Positions 8,649 through 17,285 of a stretch of DNA of 50,183 bases are shown piece by piece; the stretch's first letter is position 1; each line of letters opens with the position of its first letter. The stretch covers positions 1 through 50,183 of the forward strand of contig JABRVX010000014.1 in the NCBI GenBank assembly GCA_039961735.1. Reading direction: 5' to 3'. The translations under genes were made by a program, and so were the position numbers. Under the pieces are notes generated by a model. The model was not told the origin of the DNA. It saw only the letters and a list, made by a program, of their open reading frames with translations, and ran no database searches. The stretch comes from Fimbriimonadia bacterium (lineage in GTDB: Bacteria; Armatimonadota; Fimbriimonadia; Fimbriimonadales; JABRVX01).

Positions 8649-9439
8649 TGGGCGCAGCCTCCTCGCTGGGCCTGCTCCCACCGACCGATACGCTGATCCG
8701 CACACGGGCTCTGGCGGCCGGTGTGGACCTGGAGCGTCTTCCGCGCCACATCGCTATTGTCATGGACGGCAACGGAAGGTGGGCGCAACAGCGGGGGCTA
8801 CCGCGTCTCATCGGCCATCGAGAAGGCTACAAGAACCTCCGTCGGGTGCTACTCGACGCAGCGGACCTCGGCATTCCAGTTATGACCGTGTATGCCTTCT
8901 CCACCGAAAACTGGAAACGTCCCGCAGACGAGGTCAACGGACTGTTCCATCTTATCGAGCGGGCGGCGCGTGACGAGCTGAGGACCCTCCACCAGAGCAA
9001 CGTACGGGTGTTGGTGAGCGGACGCCTGCACGAAGTACCCGCGTCGCTACGCGATGCGCTTCTCGCTGGAGTCGATCTGACCCGCGACAACAACCGTATC
9101 GTCTTCAATCTCGCCATCAACTACGGAGGTAGGGCAGAGGTCGTAGACGCGGTCCGAGCCATCGCACAGGATGCGGCCGAGCGGCGCATAGCCCCTTCCG
9201 ACATCACGGAGGACCTGATCTCGGCACATCTGTATCACCCCGAGCTGCCGGACCCCGATCTGGTGATCCGCACTGCCGGGGAGCAACGGATCAGCAACTT
9301 CCTGCTGTGGCAGTCCGCTTACGCCGAGTACCACGTTTGCCCGGAACCGTGGCCGGCATTCGATGAGAAGTGCCTTTTCAGGGCGGTGAAGGACTACGAG
9401 GAGAGGGTCCGCAAGTTCGGGAGCGTCGTGGGTGCCTAG
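8648..9439 (+). CDS. uppS: Isoprenyl transferase (undecaprenyl diphosphate synthase)
   Basis: 263 aa. This cis-prenyltransferase makes the C55 carrier lipid for cell-wall synthesis from FPP and IPP. The catalytic motif HIAIVMDGNGRWA contains Asp40; FSTENWKRP, INYGGRAE and the IPP-binding RTAGEQRISNFLLWQ also match. The start is coupled to frr (one shared base) and its end overlaps dxr by 8 nt. In most genomes cdsA follows uppS; here it is missing. Confidence 0.95.
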   Translation: MGAASSLGLLPPTDTLIRTRALAAGVDLERLPRHIAIVMDGNGRWAQQRGLPRLIGHREGYKNLRRVLLDAADLGIPVMTVYAFSTENWKRPADEVNGLFHLIERAARDELRTLHQSNVRVLVSGRLHEVPASLRDALLAGVDLTRDNNRIVFNLAINYGGRAEVVDAVRAIAQDAAERRIAPSDITEDLISAHLYHPELPDPDLVIRTAGEQRISNFLLWQSAYAEYHVCPEPWPAFDEKCLFRAVKDYEERVRKFGSVVGA

Positions 9440-10580
9440 ACGGGTCCTGATCCTCGGCTCCACCGGCTCGATTGGCACCCAAGTGCTCGATGTCTGCGCC
9501 CGTCTCGGCGACCGAGTGCGCGTGGTAGGGCTCGCCGCACACTCCAACGCCGAGGCCCTGGCATGCCAGGCTGCCGAATGGAAGCCCGACTGGCTGGGCC
9601 TTGTCGAGGGTGCTGTCGTGCAGGAAGGCTTGGGCGGCAAAGTTCTTGTCGGTCCGGACGCGCACGCACGCCTAGCACAAGAAGCCGACTACGACGTGCT
9701 GGTCGTGAGCGTCTCCGGCATGATTGGACTCGAGCCCACGATGATTGCGCTTAGGCGCGGCAAGACGGTCGCGCTGGCCAGCAAGGAGGTGCTCGTTTCA
9801 GGAGGCGAGGAGGTCACCAGAACCGCGGCGCAGTCGGGCCGTATCGTCCCTATTGACAGCGAGCACAGCGCCGTGTTTCAGTGCATGCAAGCCGTCGCGA
9901 AAGAGGACGTGGCCGAGATCATCCTGACCGCATCGGGCGGGCCATTCCGAGGGTGGTCCCGCGAGAGACTGCAGACCGTAACGGCAGAACAGGCGCTCGC
10001 CCATCCGACATGGCGCATGGGGCCCAAAATCACCGTGGACTCCGCCACGCTGATGAACAAGGGACTCGAGGTAATCGAAGCCCGCTGGCTCTTCGGTCTC
10101 CCCGCCGATCGCATCACCGTAGTCGTTCACCCTCAGAGCATCATCCACTCGATGATTCGAACTCGGGACGGCTCGGTTCTGGCCCAAATGGGCCTGCCCG
10201 ACATGCGACTGCCCATCCAAGTGGCCTTGCTGGACCTAGAGCGGGTGAACACCGGCCTGCCGGTTTTCGACCCGCTACAGTGCACTCCGCTCACCTTCGA
10301 ACCTGTGGACCGCTCTGCCTTCCCGTGTCTTGACCTGGCCTACGAGGCGGCCCGCCTCGGGGGCACCATGCCCGCCGTGATGAACGGAGCTAATGAGGCT
10401 GCCGTACCGATGTTCCTGGAAGGGAGGATCGGTTTCACGGAGATCGCCGAAGTCGTAAGGAGAGTCATGGATGAACACTGTCCCGTGGAAGCGCGTCTCG
10501 ATGCGGTCCTCGAAGCCGACGCATGGGCTCGCGAGACCGCGCGGAAAGCATCGTGCGCTTCGACAAGGGGAGCTCCGTAG
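9432..10580 (+). CDS. dxr: 1-deoxy-D-xylulose 5-phosphate reductoisomerase
   Basis: 382 aa, normal length. It performs the NADPH-dependent second step of the MEP isoprenoid pathway, which feeds the substrate of UppS. GSTGSIGTQ is the NADPH loop; ALASKEVLV, the active-site SEHSAVFQCM and MNKGLEVIEARWLF are all present. GTG start, overlapping uppS by 8 nt. Its position between uppS and rseP is the usual one. Confidence 0.96.
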   Translation: MPRRVLILGSTGSIGTQVLDVCARLGDRVRVVGLAAHSNAEALACQAAEWKPDWLGLVEGAVVQEGLGGKVLVGPDAHARLAQEADYDVLVVSVSGMIGLEPTMIALRRGKTVALASKEVLVSGGEEVTRTAAQSGRIVPIDSEHSAVFQCMQAVAKEDVAEIILTASGGPFRGWSRERLQTVTAEQALAHPTWRMGPKITVDSATLMNKGLEVIEARWLFGLPADRITVVVHPQSIIHSMIRTRDGSVLAQMGLPDMRLPIQVALLDLERVNTGLPVFDPLQCTPLTFEPVDRSAFPCLDLAYEAARLGGTMPAVMNGANEAAVPMFLEGRIGFTEIAEVVRRVMDEHCPVEARLDAVLEADAWARETARKASCASTRGAP

Positions 10581-10586
10581 CATCCC

Positions 10587-11657
10587 ATGACACCCATTCT
10601 CAGCTTTGTCTTCATCATCTTCCTCATCGTGGTCGTGCACGAGCTCGGTCACCTGCTTGCCGCAAAATGGGCACGGATGAGAGCCGACCGCTTCCAGGTA
10701 GGATTCGGTCCCCCCATCATCCGAATCGGGCGCTGGAACGAGACGGAGTTCAGCATCGGCCCATTCCCGCTCGGTGGCTTCGTCGCTATCCACGGCATGG
10801 AGCCGAAAGAGTACGCACCCGAAGAGCGCGCCTTCGTGGACCAGCCGCTCTCCAAGCGCATGATCACCATCGCAGCAGGGCCGTTCATGAGCATCGTGCT
10901 CGCGCTGGTGCTCTTCATGGTCGTCGGAACCGTGTTCGGCCTCGGCGAGTTCGTGAAGCCGCCGCGCATCGGCGAGGTCGTCGAGGGCAAGGTCGCCGAT
11001 CTGGCCGGAATCCGCGAGGGGGACCGAATCCTCCGCGCCGGGGTCGTGCCCGTCACGGAGTGGCCCGAGGTGTCTGGAGTCATCCACAACAACGCCGGCC
11101 TTCCGGTGTATCTGATCTTGGAGCGGGCAGGGAAGACATTCTCGCTGGTGGTTTTCCCGGAGAGCGACCTCGTCCCCGAGCTGACCGATCCCCTAAGACC
11201 GACGAAGCGCTCGGTCGGCCGCATCTTCTGCACCCCACAGCTCACGCGCACCAGGGTCGGGCTGGTCGATTCGGTCAAGATCGCCGTTCAGCACTCCTAC
11301 ATGAACGTCCAGCTCCTGTTCGGGACGCTGTTCAGCAGTCGAGTGATGCAGGACGTGGGTGGGCCGTTAGCCATTGCGGGTTTGTCGGGGAAGGCCGCCA
11401 AGCGTGGGTTCGCGGACCTGCTCGAGCTGGCCGGGCAGCTTAGCTTGACCATAGGTATCATCAACCTTTTCCCAATCCCGGTGCTGGATGGCGGACACCT
11501 GATGCTGTACACCATCGAGTGGCTCCGCCGGGGCAAGAAGCTGTCGCCAAAGATGCAACTTAGTCTCCAGTACGCCGGCCTGCTGATACTGCTCGTGCTC
11601 TTCGTTCTCGTGACGACGCTGGATATCGGACGGATGATCCGAGGGGAGACGCCCTAG
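10587..11657 (+). CDS. rseP: Site-2 zinc metalloprotease RseP family
   Basis: 356 aa integral membrane protease of the RseP/S2P family, which cleaves membrane-bound anti-sigma factors or signal peptides inside the membrane. The first transmembrane helix contains zinc motif HELGH (H18, E19, H22). A single PDZ-like region lies around residues 125-190 (VEGKVADLAGIREGDRILRA). The third zinc ligand is in NLFPIPVLDGGHL near residue 300, and a last hydrophobic helix follows. It starts 6 nt after dxr. The substrate is unknown; no anti-sigma factor gene is nearby. Confidence 0.94.
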   Translation: MTPILSFVFIIFLIVVVHELGHLLAAKWARMRADRFQVGFGPPIIRIGRWNETEFSIGPFPLGGFVAIHGMEPKEYAPEERAFVDQPLSKRMITIAAGPFMSIVLALVLFMVVGTVFGLGEFVKPPRIGEVVEGKVADLAGIREGDRILRAGVVPVTEWPEVSGVIHNNAGLPVYLILERAGKTFSLVVFPESDLVPELTDPLRPTKRSVGRIFCTPQLTRTRVGLVDSVKIAVQHSYMNVQLLFGTLFSSRVMQDVGGPLAIAGLSGKAAKRGFADLLELAGQLSLTIGIINLFPIPVLDGGHLMLYTIEWLRRGKKLSPKMQLSLQYAGLLILLVLFVLVTTLDIGRMIRGETP

Positions 11658-11781
11658 CCGCCCGGGACTTTCATAGGTTCCCACCACACGCTTGCCGAAC
11701 AAGACAGAGCGGGATCCTCCGTGCCGGGCACCAGGTTCGGCTAATCATCGGCCTCAGAAACGCCGAAAACTAGAGTGGGTT

Positions 11782-13089
11782 ATGAACATTTGTGTTGTCG
11801 GTACGGGATACGTTGGGTTGGTTACCGGAGTTGTGTTCGCGGACCTCGGGAACGACGTCGTATGCGTGGACAAAGACCCGAACAAGATCGCCATGCTAAA
11901 GGATGGCAAATCGCCGATCTACGAGCCCGGAGTCGAGGAGCTAATCGCCCGAGGCCTGGCGGAGGGCCGCCTATCGTTCACCACCGACCTTGCCGACGCA
12001 TGCCGATGGGCCGAGGTGGTGTTCATCGCGGTCGGGACGCCATCTGGCGAGGACGGCCAGCCAGACCTGAGCCAGGTCGAAGCGGTCGCCCGGTCCATCG
12101 CACACAACATGAACGGCTACAAAGTGATCGTAAACAAGAGCACCGTGCCGGTGGGCACCGGCGACTGGGTGCGCGAGATATTGCTGGAGGAAGGTGCCCC
12201 CGAGGGCTCGTTCGATGTCGTTTCGAACCCGGAGTTCCTTCGCGAGGGCTCGGCGGTCCACGATACGCTCTACCCAGACCGCATCGTGATCGGCTCATCC
12301 AAGCGCGATGCCTCCAACAAACTGGTGGAGCTGTATGCGCCGCTCGAACGCCCAATGCTGATCACCGACCTGCATAGCGCGGAGATGATCAAGTACGCCT
12401 CGAACAGCTTTCTCGCGATGAAGATCAGCTTCATCAACGCGATTGCCAACCTCTGCGAGGCGTGTGGCGCCGACGTGGCGATGGTGAGCAAGGGGATGGG
12501 TGCGGACAGCCGCATCGGCCCGCAGTTCTTGCAGGCAGGCCTCGGGTGGGGCGGTAGCTGCTTCCCGAAAGACGTGCTCGGCCTGATCACCGTGTCCAAC
12601 CGGCTCGGCTACCGCTTCGGGCTCTTGGAAGAGACCTACGAGATCAACAAGGAGCAGCCGAAACGCTTCATGGACAAGGTGCGAAAGCACCTGGGCGGTC
12701 TGCGGGGCAAGACGGTAGCGGTCCTCGGGCTGGCCTTCAAGCCCAACACGGACGACCTGCGCGATGCCAAGTCTATCGAGCTAGTTAGGATGCTGCTAGA
12801 CGAGGGGGCAACGGTGCGGGCATACGATCCTGTAGCTATGGACGGTTTCCGCAACCTGTTCCCCGACCTTACCTATTGCCATAATCCTTATGAGGCAGCA
12901 GAAGGAGCGGATGCCGTGCTCATCGTCACCGAGTGGAACGAGTTCAAGCAACTCAACCTGGAGCGTCTGCGCTCGGTGACCCGCCAGCCGTATCTGTTCG
13001 ACGGAAGGAACATCTACGACCCCAACCGCGCGGCCAAAACCGGCTTCCGTTACTTCGGTGTGGGGCGTACCGGACCGGCCAACTCGTAA
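11782..13089 (+). CDS. ugd: UDP-glucose 6-dehydrogenase
   Basis: 435 aa. It oxidises UDP-glucose to UDP-glucuronate with two NAD+, for polysaccharide synthesis. The N-terminal Rossmann loop is VVGTGYVGLVTG; the catalytic Cys260 is in GGSCFPKD; the C-terminal UDP-binding domain has GLAFKPNTDDLRDAKS. I use the ATG at 11782 because the protein then starts directly at the first beta strand; a frame extending upstream to 11692 has no family similarity. Only a weak ribosome site is visible. UDP-mannose or UDP-GlcNAc dehydrogenases are close relatives, so the substrate is probable but not certain. Confidence 0.9.
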   Translation: MNICVVGTGYVGLVTGVVFADLGNDVVCVDKDPNKIAMLKDGKSPIYEPGVEELIARGLAEGRLSFTTDLADACRWAEVVFIAVGTPSGEDGQPDLSQVEAVARSIAHNMNGYKVIVNKSTVPVGTGDWVREILLEEGAPEGSFDVVSNPEFLREGSAVHDTLYPDRIVIGSSKRDASNKLVELYAPLERPMLITDLHSAEMIKYASNSFLAMKISFINAIANLCEACGADVAMVSKGMGADSRIGPQFLQAGLGWGGSCFPKDVLGLITVSNRLGYRFGLLEETYEINKEQPKRFMDKVRKHLGGLRGKTVAVLGLAFKPNTDDLRDAKSIELVRMLLDEGATVRAYDPVAMDGFRNLFPDLTYCHNPYEAAEGADAVLIVTEWNEFKQLNLERLRSVTRQPYLFDGRNIYDPNRAAKTGFRYFGVGRTGPANS

Positions 13090-13109
13090 GGGGCCGAAGG
13101 AGGAGCAAC

Positions 13110-14015
13110 GTGTCGGTAGTCGGGAGAATGATGGGTTTCGGGCGCGACGACAACTACGACCGTGCCATTCGGCTGTATGATCAGGGTGACTACCCAGGGG
13201 CCATCGAAGCCTTCACACAGGTGCTCGCGTGTGGTAAGGACCCTGTCGTCGTACGTCTGGCAAAGTTCTACACCGCCGAGGCGTATTCGTGTCTCGGACA
13301 AGAGGCGATGAAGCGTCACGAATACCGTCACGCGGCCGACTACTATGACAAGGCACTGGCGATTCATCCCAACTACGCCGACCTGCGCTACCATGCCGCC
13401 CTCGCATGCCGTAAACTGAAGGACTATGAAGCGGCCGAAGAGCATCTGCACGAGGCGCTCACTATCAACCCGAGGTTTGCGCGCGCGGTGTACGAACAGG
13501 GGTTGCTTTCCTATGAACAAGGCAATCGCGAGATGGGGCTCAAGAGGCTACAACAGGCACTGAGCCTTAACCCCCCGTTCCGCAATGAGAAATTCGCCAG
13601 GGCCTTCGAACTGCATGAGAAGGGTCAGCATGAGCGGGCTCTCACTACGTTCGAGGCGGTGATAGAGGAAGAAAGCCCCGTTGCAGTTCACGCCCGAGTG
13701 GCAGACGCGCTCTACAAACGAGGGCTTTTCCTTCAGGCAGCAGAGGAGTACGAGAAGGCCATCCACCTAGCACCGACCTATGCCGACCTCCGTTGCCACT
13801 ATGGCCTTGCACTGCACGCGCTGGGACGCACCGATGAGAGTATCGAGCAGTACAAGAAGGCGCTGGAGATCAACCCCAAGTACGTTGCAGCGCAGTTACA
13901 CCTAGCGGTTACCTACCGCGACACCGATCAACCGGAGATGGCACAGGAGGCCTTCCAGCGCGTCCTCGAACTCGACCCCAACAACATCATCGCCAAGAAC
14001 AACATCCACCCCTAA
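13110..14015 (+). CDS. Tetratricopeptide repeat protein
   Basis: About 301 aa made almost entirely of TPR units (about eight), for example YDQGDYPGAIEAFTQVL, HAADYYDKALAIHPNYADLR and ALGRTDESIEQYKKALEINP. TPR domains are protein-protein scaffolds. No signal peptide or membrane helix is seen, so it is probably cytoplasmic. The GTG at 13110 is chosen because AAGGAGG ends 6 nt before it; ATG codons at 13128 and 13131 are alternatives. It starts 20 nt after ugd and is probably cotranscribed. Function unknown. Confidence 0.85.
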   Translation: MSVVGRMMGFGRDDNYDRAIRLYDQGDYPGAIEAFTQVLACGKDPVVVRLAKFYTAEAYSCLGQEAMKRHEYRHAADYYDKALAIHPNYADLRYHAALACRKLKDYEAAEEHLHEALTINPRFARAVYEQGLLSYEQGNREMGLKRLQQALSLNPPFRNEKFARAFELHEKGQHERALTTFEAVIEEESPVAVHARVADALYKRGLFLQAAEEYEKAIHLAPTYADLRCHYGLALHALGRTDESIEQYKKALEINPKYVAAQLHLAVTYRDTDQPEMAQEAFQRVLELDPNNIIAKNNIHP

Positions 14016-14083
14016 CCATCCAGCCCTGCCGGGACACACGTAAGTTCGCCGACTCGACAATGAGGTCCAGCGGGACGCCGGGA

Positions 14084-14941
14084 TTACCGCGGTGGCTCGA
14101 CTGTCAAGCTCAAGCGGAGTGGCTCGCCGGCGCGCATGTCGCTACGCACCTCGCTCCACTGCGAGACAGCCGCCCGTGAAAGGTGGCCGTCGAACCTCGG
14201 GAAGAGCAGCATCTCTGCGACGAGCCCTCCAGAGTCTGCCGCGCGAACGCCCCGACCGACCTGGCCAACGCTGTCGTGGACGGACTGCTCCGCCACCGCA
14301 GGGCGGAAGACGACCTCCAGCTTCCACATGTCCAACATTTCACCTAGGTAGCGGATATAGGGCCCGCGAGGTGATGGGTCAACGTAACGGTAGTCGGGCA
14401 AGAATCGGATGACCCGATCCGGCGCCCCGCCGCTATTCCCCTCCAGCAACAGCAGTGGGGCGAACGAACCGACCACCCGTCCTTCGCGGACCCACTGGAC
14501 TCCCGGTCCGACGGTGGTCTCGACGAACCGTGCGTCCAGCCCGGAGCCTAATCGGAAGTGCGGCTCGAAATGCGGCCTGGCCCCAGGGCGCGGCTTAGCG
14601 GTTCGCATGGGGCGCGTGGCAGCCTGCCGCGGTGCGTCTGGCTGAGAGGCCAGCAACACCGGCACTCGAATGAAGACCGCGTCCTGGGGTGCAAGCGCGT
14701 AGCACCGAAGTTCGCACGGCCCCCCGGTGGTTCTCACGCGCCAGGTCGCTGTCGTGCCTGCGACACGCGGTGGCCCGAGCACCTCCGCCCCACGGAGAGG
14801 CGCCAGAATGGGTGGCGTCGAGAACCCGGCACTGCGTGACACCGACACCTCGAACGTCTCGCCGGGCACCCGAATGGGACCGACCAGCGGAGGCAGCGTC
14901 ATGCCCTGCGCTGCCACCACGGCCGCGGCGAGCCAGATCAT
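14084..14941 (-). CDS. Secreted protein of unknown function
   Basis: 285 aa. The N terminus (MIWLAAAVVAAQGMTLPP) looks like a short signal peptide. The rest is rich in Pro, Arg and Gly with predicted beta character and two Cys (CELRC). I do not recognise a family. The ATG at 14941 is chosen because it overlaps the stop of the upstream HD-domain gene (ATGA) and leaves the signal peptide at the N terminus. It is the last gene of the minus-strand operon and converges with the TPR gene ending at 14015; no clear terminator is seen in the 68-nt gap. Confidence 0.7.
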   Translation of the reverse strand: MIWLAAAVVAAQGMTLPPLVGPIRVPGETFEVSVSRSAGFSTPPILAPLRGAEVLGPPRVAGTTATWRVRTTGGPCELRCYALAPQDAVFIRVPVLLASQPDAPRQAATRPMRTAKPRPGARPHFEPHFRLGSGLDARFVETTVGPGVQWVREGRVVGSFAPLLLLEGNSGGAPDRVIRFLPDYRYVDPSPRGPYIRYLGEMLDMWKLEVVFRPAVAEQSVHDSVGQVGRGVRAADSGGLVAEMLLFPRFDGHLSRAAVSQWSEVRSDMRAGEPLRLSLTVEPPR

Positions 14942-15627
14942 CCTAGGGTGACCCCGTTCGCGGTCAGGCGAAACACGTAGCCCAGGGTGTCTGCCGACTG
15001 CCGGCACATCACCATGCGGTCCAAGAATATCTCGAAATACTCCATCACACTCGCCGAGTCGGTGTCGATCTCCAGCTCGAGGGATATCAGTTTCTTGTCC
15101 ACCTCCACGTTCACGCGCGAGCGCTGGACGGCATGGTTCACCCGGTCGTGGATGTCGTACGTCTCGGGGATGGGATTCTGCACGCGCGAGTAGTGGACGT
15201 CCGATTTATCCGCGATGATCAACGACGCCGTGATCTCGTTGAACGGTAGCCCATCGCGCTCCTCGTGATTCGCGATTGCGCCGATGATCAGAGCCACCTC
15301 GGAGGCGTCCATGCCCATCTCGTCCAGAATGTGGAAAGCCATCCCGGCGCCGCTCACGGGGTGCATCGTCCTGCTCATCACGTTCCCGATATCGTGAAGG
15401 TAAGCGGCGATGGACGCCAGTTCGGTCCTTCGCGGATCGGCGCCCATCGTGTCCATGATGTATCGGGCGATGGAGGACACGATCCCGGCGTGACGATGCC
15501 CGTGCTCGGTGTATCCGATGGCTGCGAGCAACGTGTTCGCACCCTCGATATAGGTCCGCACCTTGGGGTTGCTCCGAACATCTCGCAGCGTGATCAGGTT
15601 TGCGCCCTGTGTTTGTGAAGTGGTCAT
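14938..15627 (-). CDS. HD-domain phosphohydrolase-like protein
   Basis: 229 aa. Metal-dependent HD signature: a first His in HGHRHAGIV, then AYLHDIGNV (the HD pair), HPVSG and NHEERDG in the order expected of HD domains (about residues 40-150). Substrate unknown; HD enzymes often act on nucleotides or cyclic dinucleotides. The C-terminal half (EVDKKLISLELEIDTDSASV) looks like a separate small alpha/beta domain. I use the ATG at 15627; the longer frame to 15699 would overlap tgt and lacks support. It lies 31 nt after tgt and overlaps the secreted-protein gene by 4 nt. Confidence 0.82.
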   Translation of the reverse strand: MTTSQTQGANLITLRDVRSNPKVRTYIEGANTLLAAIGYTEHGHRHAGIVSSIARYIMDTMGADPRRTELASIAAYLHDIGNVMSRTMHPVSGAGMAFHILDEMGMDASEVALIIGAIANHEERDGLPFNEITASLIIADKSDVHYSRVQNPIPETYDIHDRVNHAVQRSRVNVEVDKKLISLELEIDTDSASVMEYFEIFLDRMVMCRQSADTLGYVFRLTANGVTLG

Positions 15628-15658
15628 TCCATCCCCCGTGCCTGCTAGCGAAGGAATC

Positions 15659-16771
15659 TTAGCCTGTTTCGCCCAAACGGTGCAGCGTCTCGTCCACATA
15701 GGCGGCGTAGTAACCGTCCAGGATGGCCCGCCTGGCGCCCGCGACCAGTTCGAAGTAGTAGTGAAGGTTGTGGTAGGTCAGCAGCCGTGCCCCCGTCGGC
15801 TCCTTCATTCTGCACAAATGTCGGAGGTAGGCCGCCGAGTAGCGCGCGCAGACCGCGCACGTGCACTGCTCGTCCAGGGGGCCGAACCGCTCCTCGAAGG
15901 ACTTGTTCGTGATATCCGCCCGCCCGGCTGGGGTGTAGACCACGTTGTGCCGCCCGCCTCGCGTAGGCAACACGCAGTCGAACATATCCACGCCGCACCC
16001 GATGGCATGGAGGATGTCGGCGGGTTGGCCAACTCCCATTAGGTACCTCGGCTTGGTTTTCGGCAGCAGAGGCGCGGTCATCTGCACCACGGGTCGCTGC
16101 AACTCTGTCGGCTCGCCGACGGATACTCCCCCGATGGCCAACCCGTCGAAGTCCATCTCGGCGGTCCGCTCCGCACTCGCTCTCCTCAGGTCCTCATGCA
16201 CTCCGCCCTGCACGATGCCGAACAGGGTTTGGTCCTCGGCGCGTGCTCTTAGACAGCGTTCGGCCCATCGAGCTGTTCGTTCCGTCGCCAGTGCGGCCTC
16301 GTCTCGCGTGCACGGGTAGGGCGGGCACTCGTCTAGCGCCATTCCGATGTCAACGCCCAGTCGCCGTTGCACCTCGGTCACGGACTCCGGGGTCAGCATG
16401 TGCTGATCGCCATCCAGATGCGAACGAAACAGCACGCCCTCTTCGCTCACCTTGCGGAACTCGCACAGGCTCATCACCTGATAGCCGCCGCTATCAGTGA
16501 GCAAGGCATGCCGCCAGCCCATGAAGGACCCGAGTCCGCCCGCACGCTCGATGAGCCCCACTCCCGGCCGCAGCCATAGGTGATAGGTGTTCGCCAGCAC
16601 TAGGCGATACCCGAGCGTTTCGAGGTCTTCCTGCGCGAGCGTCTTCACGACGCCGAGAGTGCCTACCGGCATGAAGGCAGGGGTCGGCACGTCGCCGTGG
16701 GGAGTGTGAAGAACACCTGCTCGGGCGCCGACCGGGTCTTCGGCCTCTAGCGTGAACCGCAGTCGGCCCAT
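15659..16771 (-). CDS. tgt: tRNA-guanine transglycosylase
   Basis: 370 aa. It exchanges G34 of GUN-anticodon tRNAs for preQ1 in queuosine synthesis. The TIM-barrel active site has D93 in LLTDSGGYQ and the nucleophile region FDCVLPTRGGRHN; the zinc site is CTCAVC followed by a downstream His (TYHNLHY). Length matches bacterial Tgt. It starts 5 nt after the upstream PD-(D/E)XK-like gene, so they share a transcript. No queA or other queuosine gene is in the window. Confidence 0.95.
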   Translation of the reverse strand: MGRLRFTLEAEDPVGARAGVLHTPHGDVPTPAFMPVGTLGVVKTLAQEDLETLGYRLVLANTYHLWLRPGVGLIERAGGLGSFMGWRHALLTDSGGYQVMSLCEFRKVSEEGVLFRSHLDGDQHMLTPESVTEVQRRLGVDIGMALDECPPYPCTRDEAALATERTARWAERCLRARAEDQTLFGIVQGGVHEDLRRASAERTAEMDFDGLAIGGVSVGEPTELQRPVVQMTAPLLPKTKPRYLMGVGQPADILHAIGCGVDMFDCVLPTRGGRHNVVYTPAGRADITNKSFEERFGPLDEQCTCAVCARYSAAYLRHLCRMKEPTGARLLTYHNLHYYFELVAGARRAILDGYYAAYVDETLHRLGETG

Positions 16772-16776
16772 GGCGA

Positions 16777-17157
16777 TTAGCCAGCTCGGCGTCGGCGGAC
16801 CGGGGCGACAGCCTCGTCCGCTTCGCCCTCTCCGTACTTCAGCATCAGCTTCACAAAGTCACCGGGGTTGAACAGCTTGATGCTCACGTCGGGATACATC
16901 TGCTCGGTGAGGGCGATGCGGCGGAGCTTGCGGGTCGCGAGGTTCTTGCGGCGAGTGGTCAGTTCGATGTAGTAGCCGAAATCGGGGAGGTAGAAGTCAG
17001 GGGTGAAGGACTCTTTCACTTCGCCGTGTTCGTCCCACTCGAGGACGAACACGTGCGGTTCGTAATCCCATCGCACGCGGTAATAGTCCAGCAGTCGCGC
17101 GAACTCTTCCTCGCTGCGATGGGCGAAGCATATCTTGTTGCGCTTTCCTTCGCCCAA
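16777..17157 (-). CDS. Small PD-(D/E)XK nuclease-like protein
   Basis: 126 aa. The sequence shows SEEEFARLLDYYRVRWDYEP, then FTPDFYLPDFGYYIELT, then KNLATRKLRR and YPDVSIKLF. This order (Glu helix, Asp in PDF, Glu in IELT, downstream basic residues) is that of restriction-endonuclease-fold proteins, though the usual ExK is ExT here. Similar modules occur, as I recall, fused to or beside phosphoribosyltransferases in several phyla. Start is probably TTG at 17157, with AAAAGG upstream; the frame begins there. It is the first gene behind the consensus promoter and is coupled to tgt. Function unknown. Confidence 0.7.
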   Translation of the reverse strand: MGEGKRNKICFAHRSEEEFARLLDYYRVRWDYEPHVFVLEWDEHGEVKESFTPDFYLPDFGYYIELTTRRKNLATRKLRRIALTEQMYPDVSIKLFNPGDFVKLMLKYGEGEADEAVAPVRRRRAG

Positions 17158-17186
17158 ACGGACTAGCCTTTTCTCAGGTTTGCATT

Positions 17187-17215
17187 ACTATACCATGGAA
17201 GCTTCGCGCTGTCAA
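17187..17215 (-). promoter_or_regulatory. Consensus sigma-70-type promoter of the tgt operon
   Basis: On the minus strand, TTGACA (17210-17215) and TATAGT (17187-17192) are separated by exactly 17 nt. The -35 is perfect and the -10 has 5 of 6 consensus bases. Transcription would start near 17180, about 23 nt before the TTG start codon, and cover the PD-(D/E)XK-like gene, tgt, the HD gene and the secreted-protein gene. Confidence 0.85.
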
Positions 17216-17285
17216 CAATGCAGGCAAATTTGTCTACATCCCCCGCCCCACGCCGGGGACTTCGAGGTGCCGACAATATCACCGG

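Noticed and set aside
11692-11781. N-terminal extension of ugd
   Set aside because: The 30 added residues are basic and unrelated to the family, while the internal Met starts directly at the Rossmann strand.
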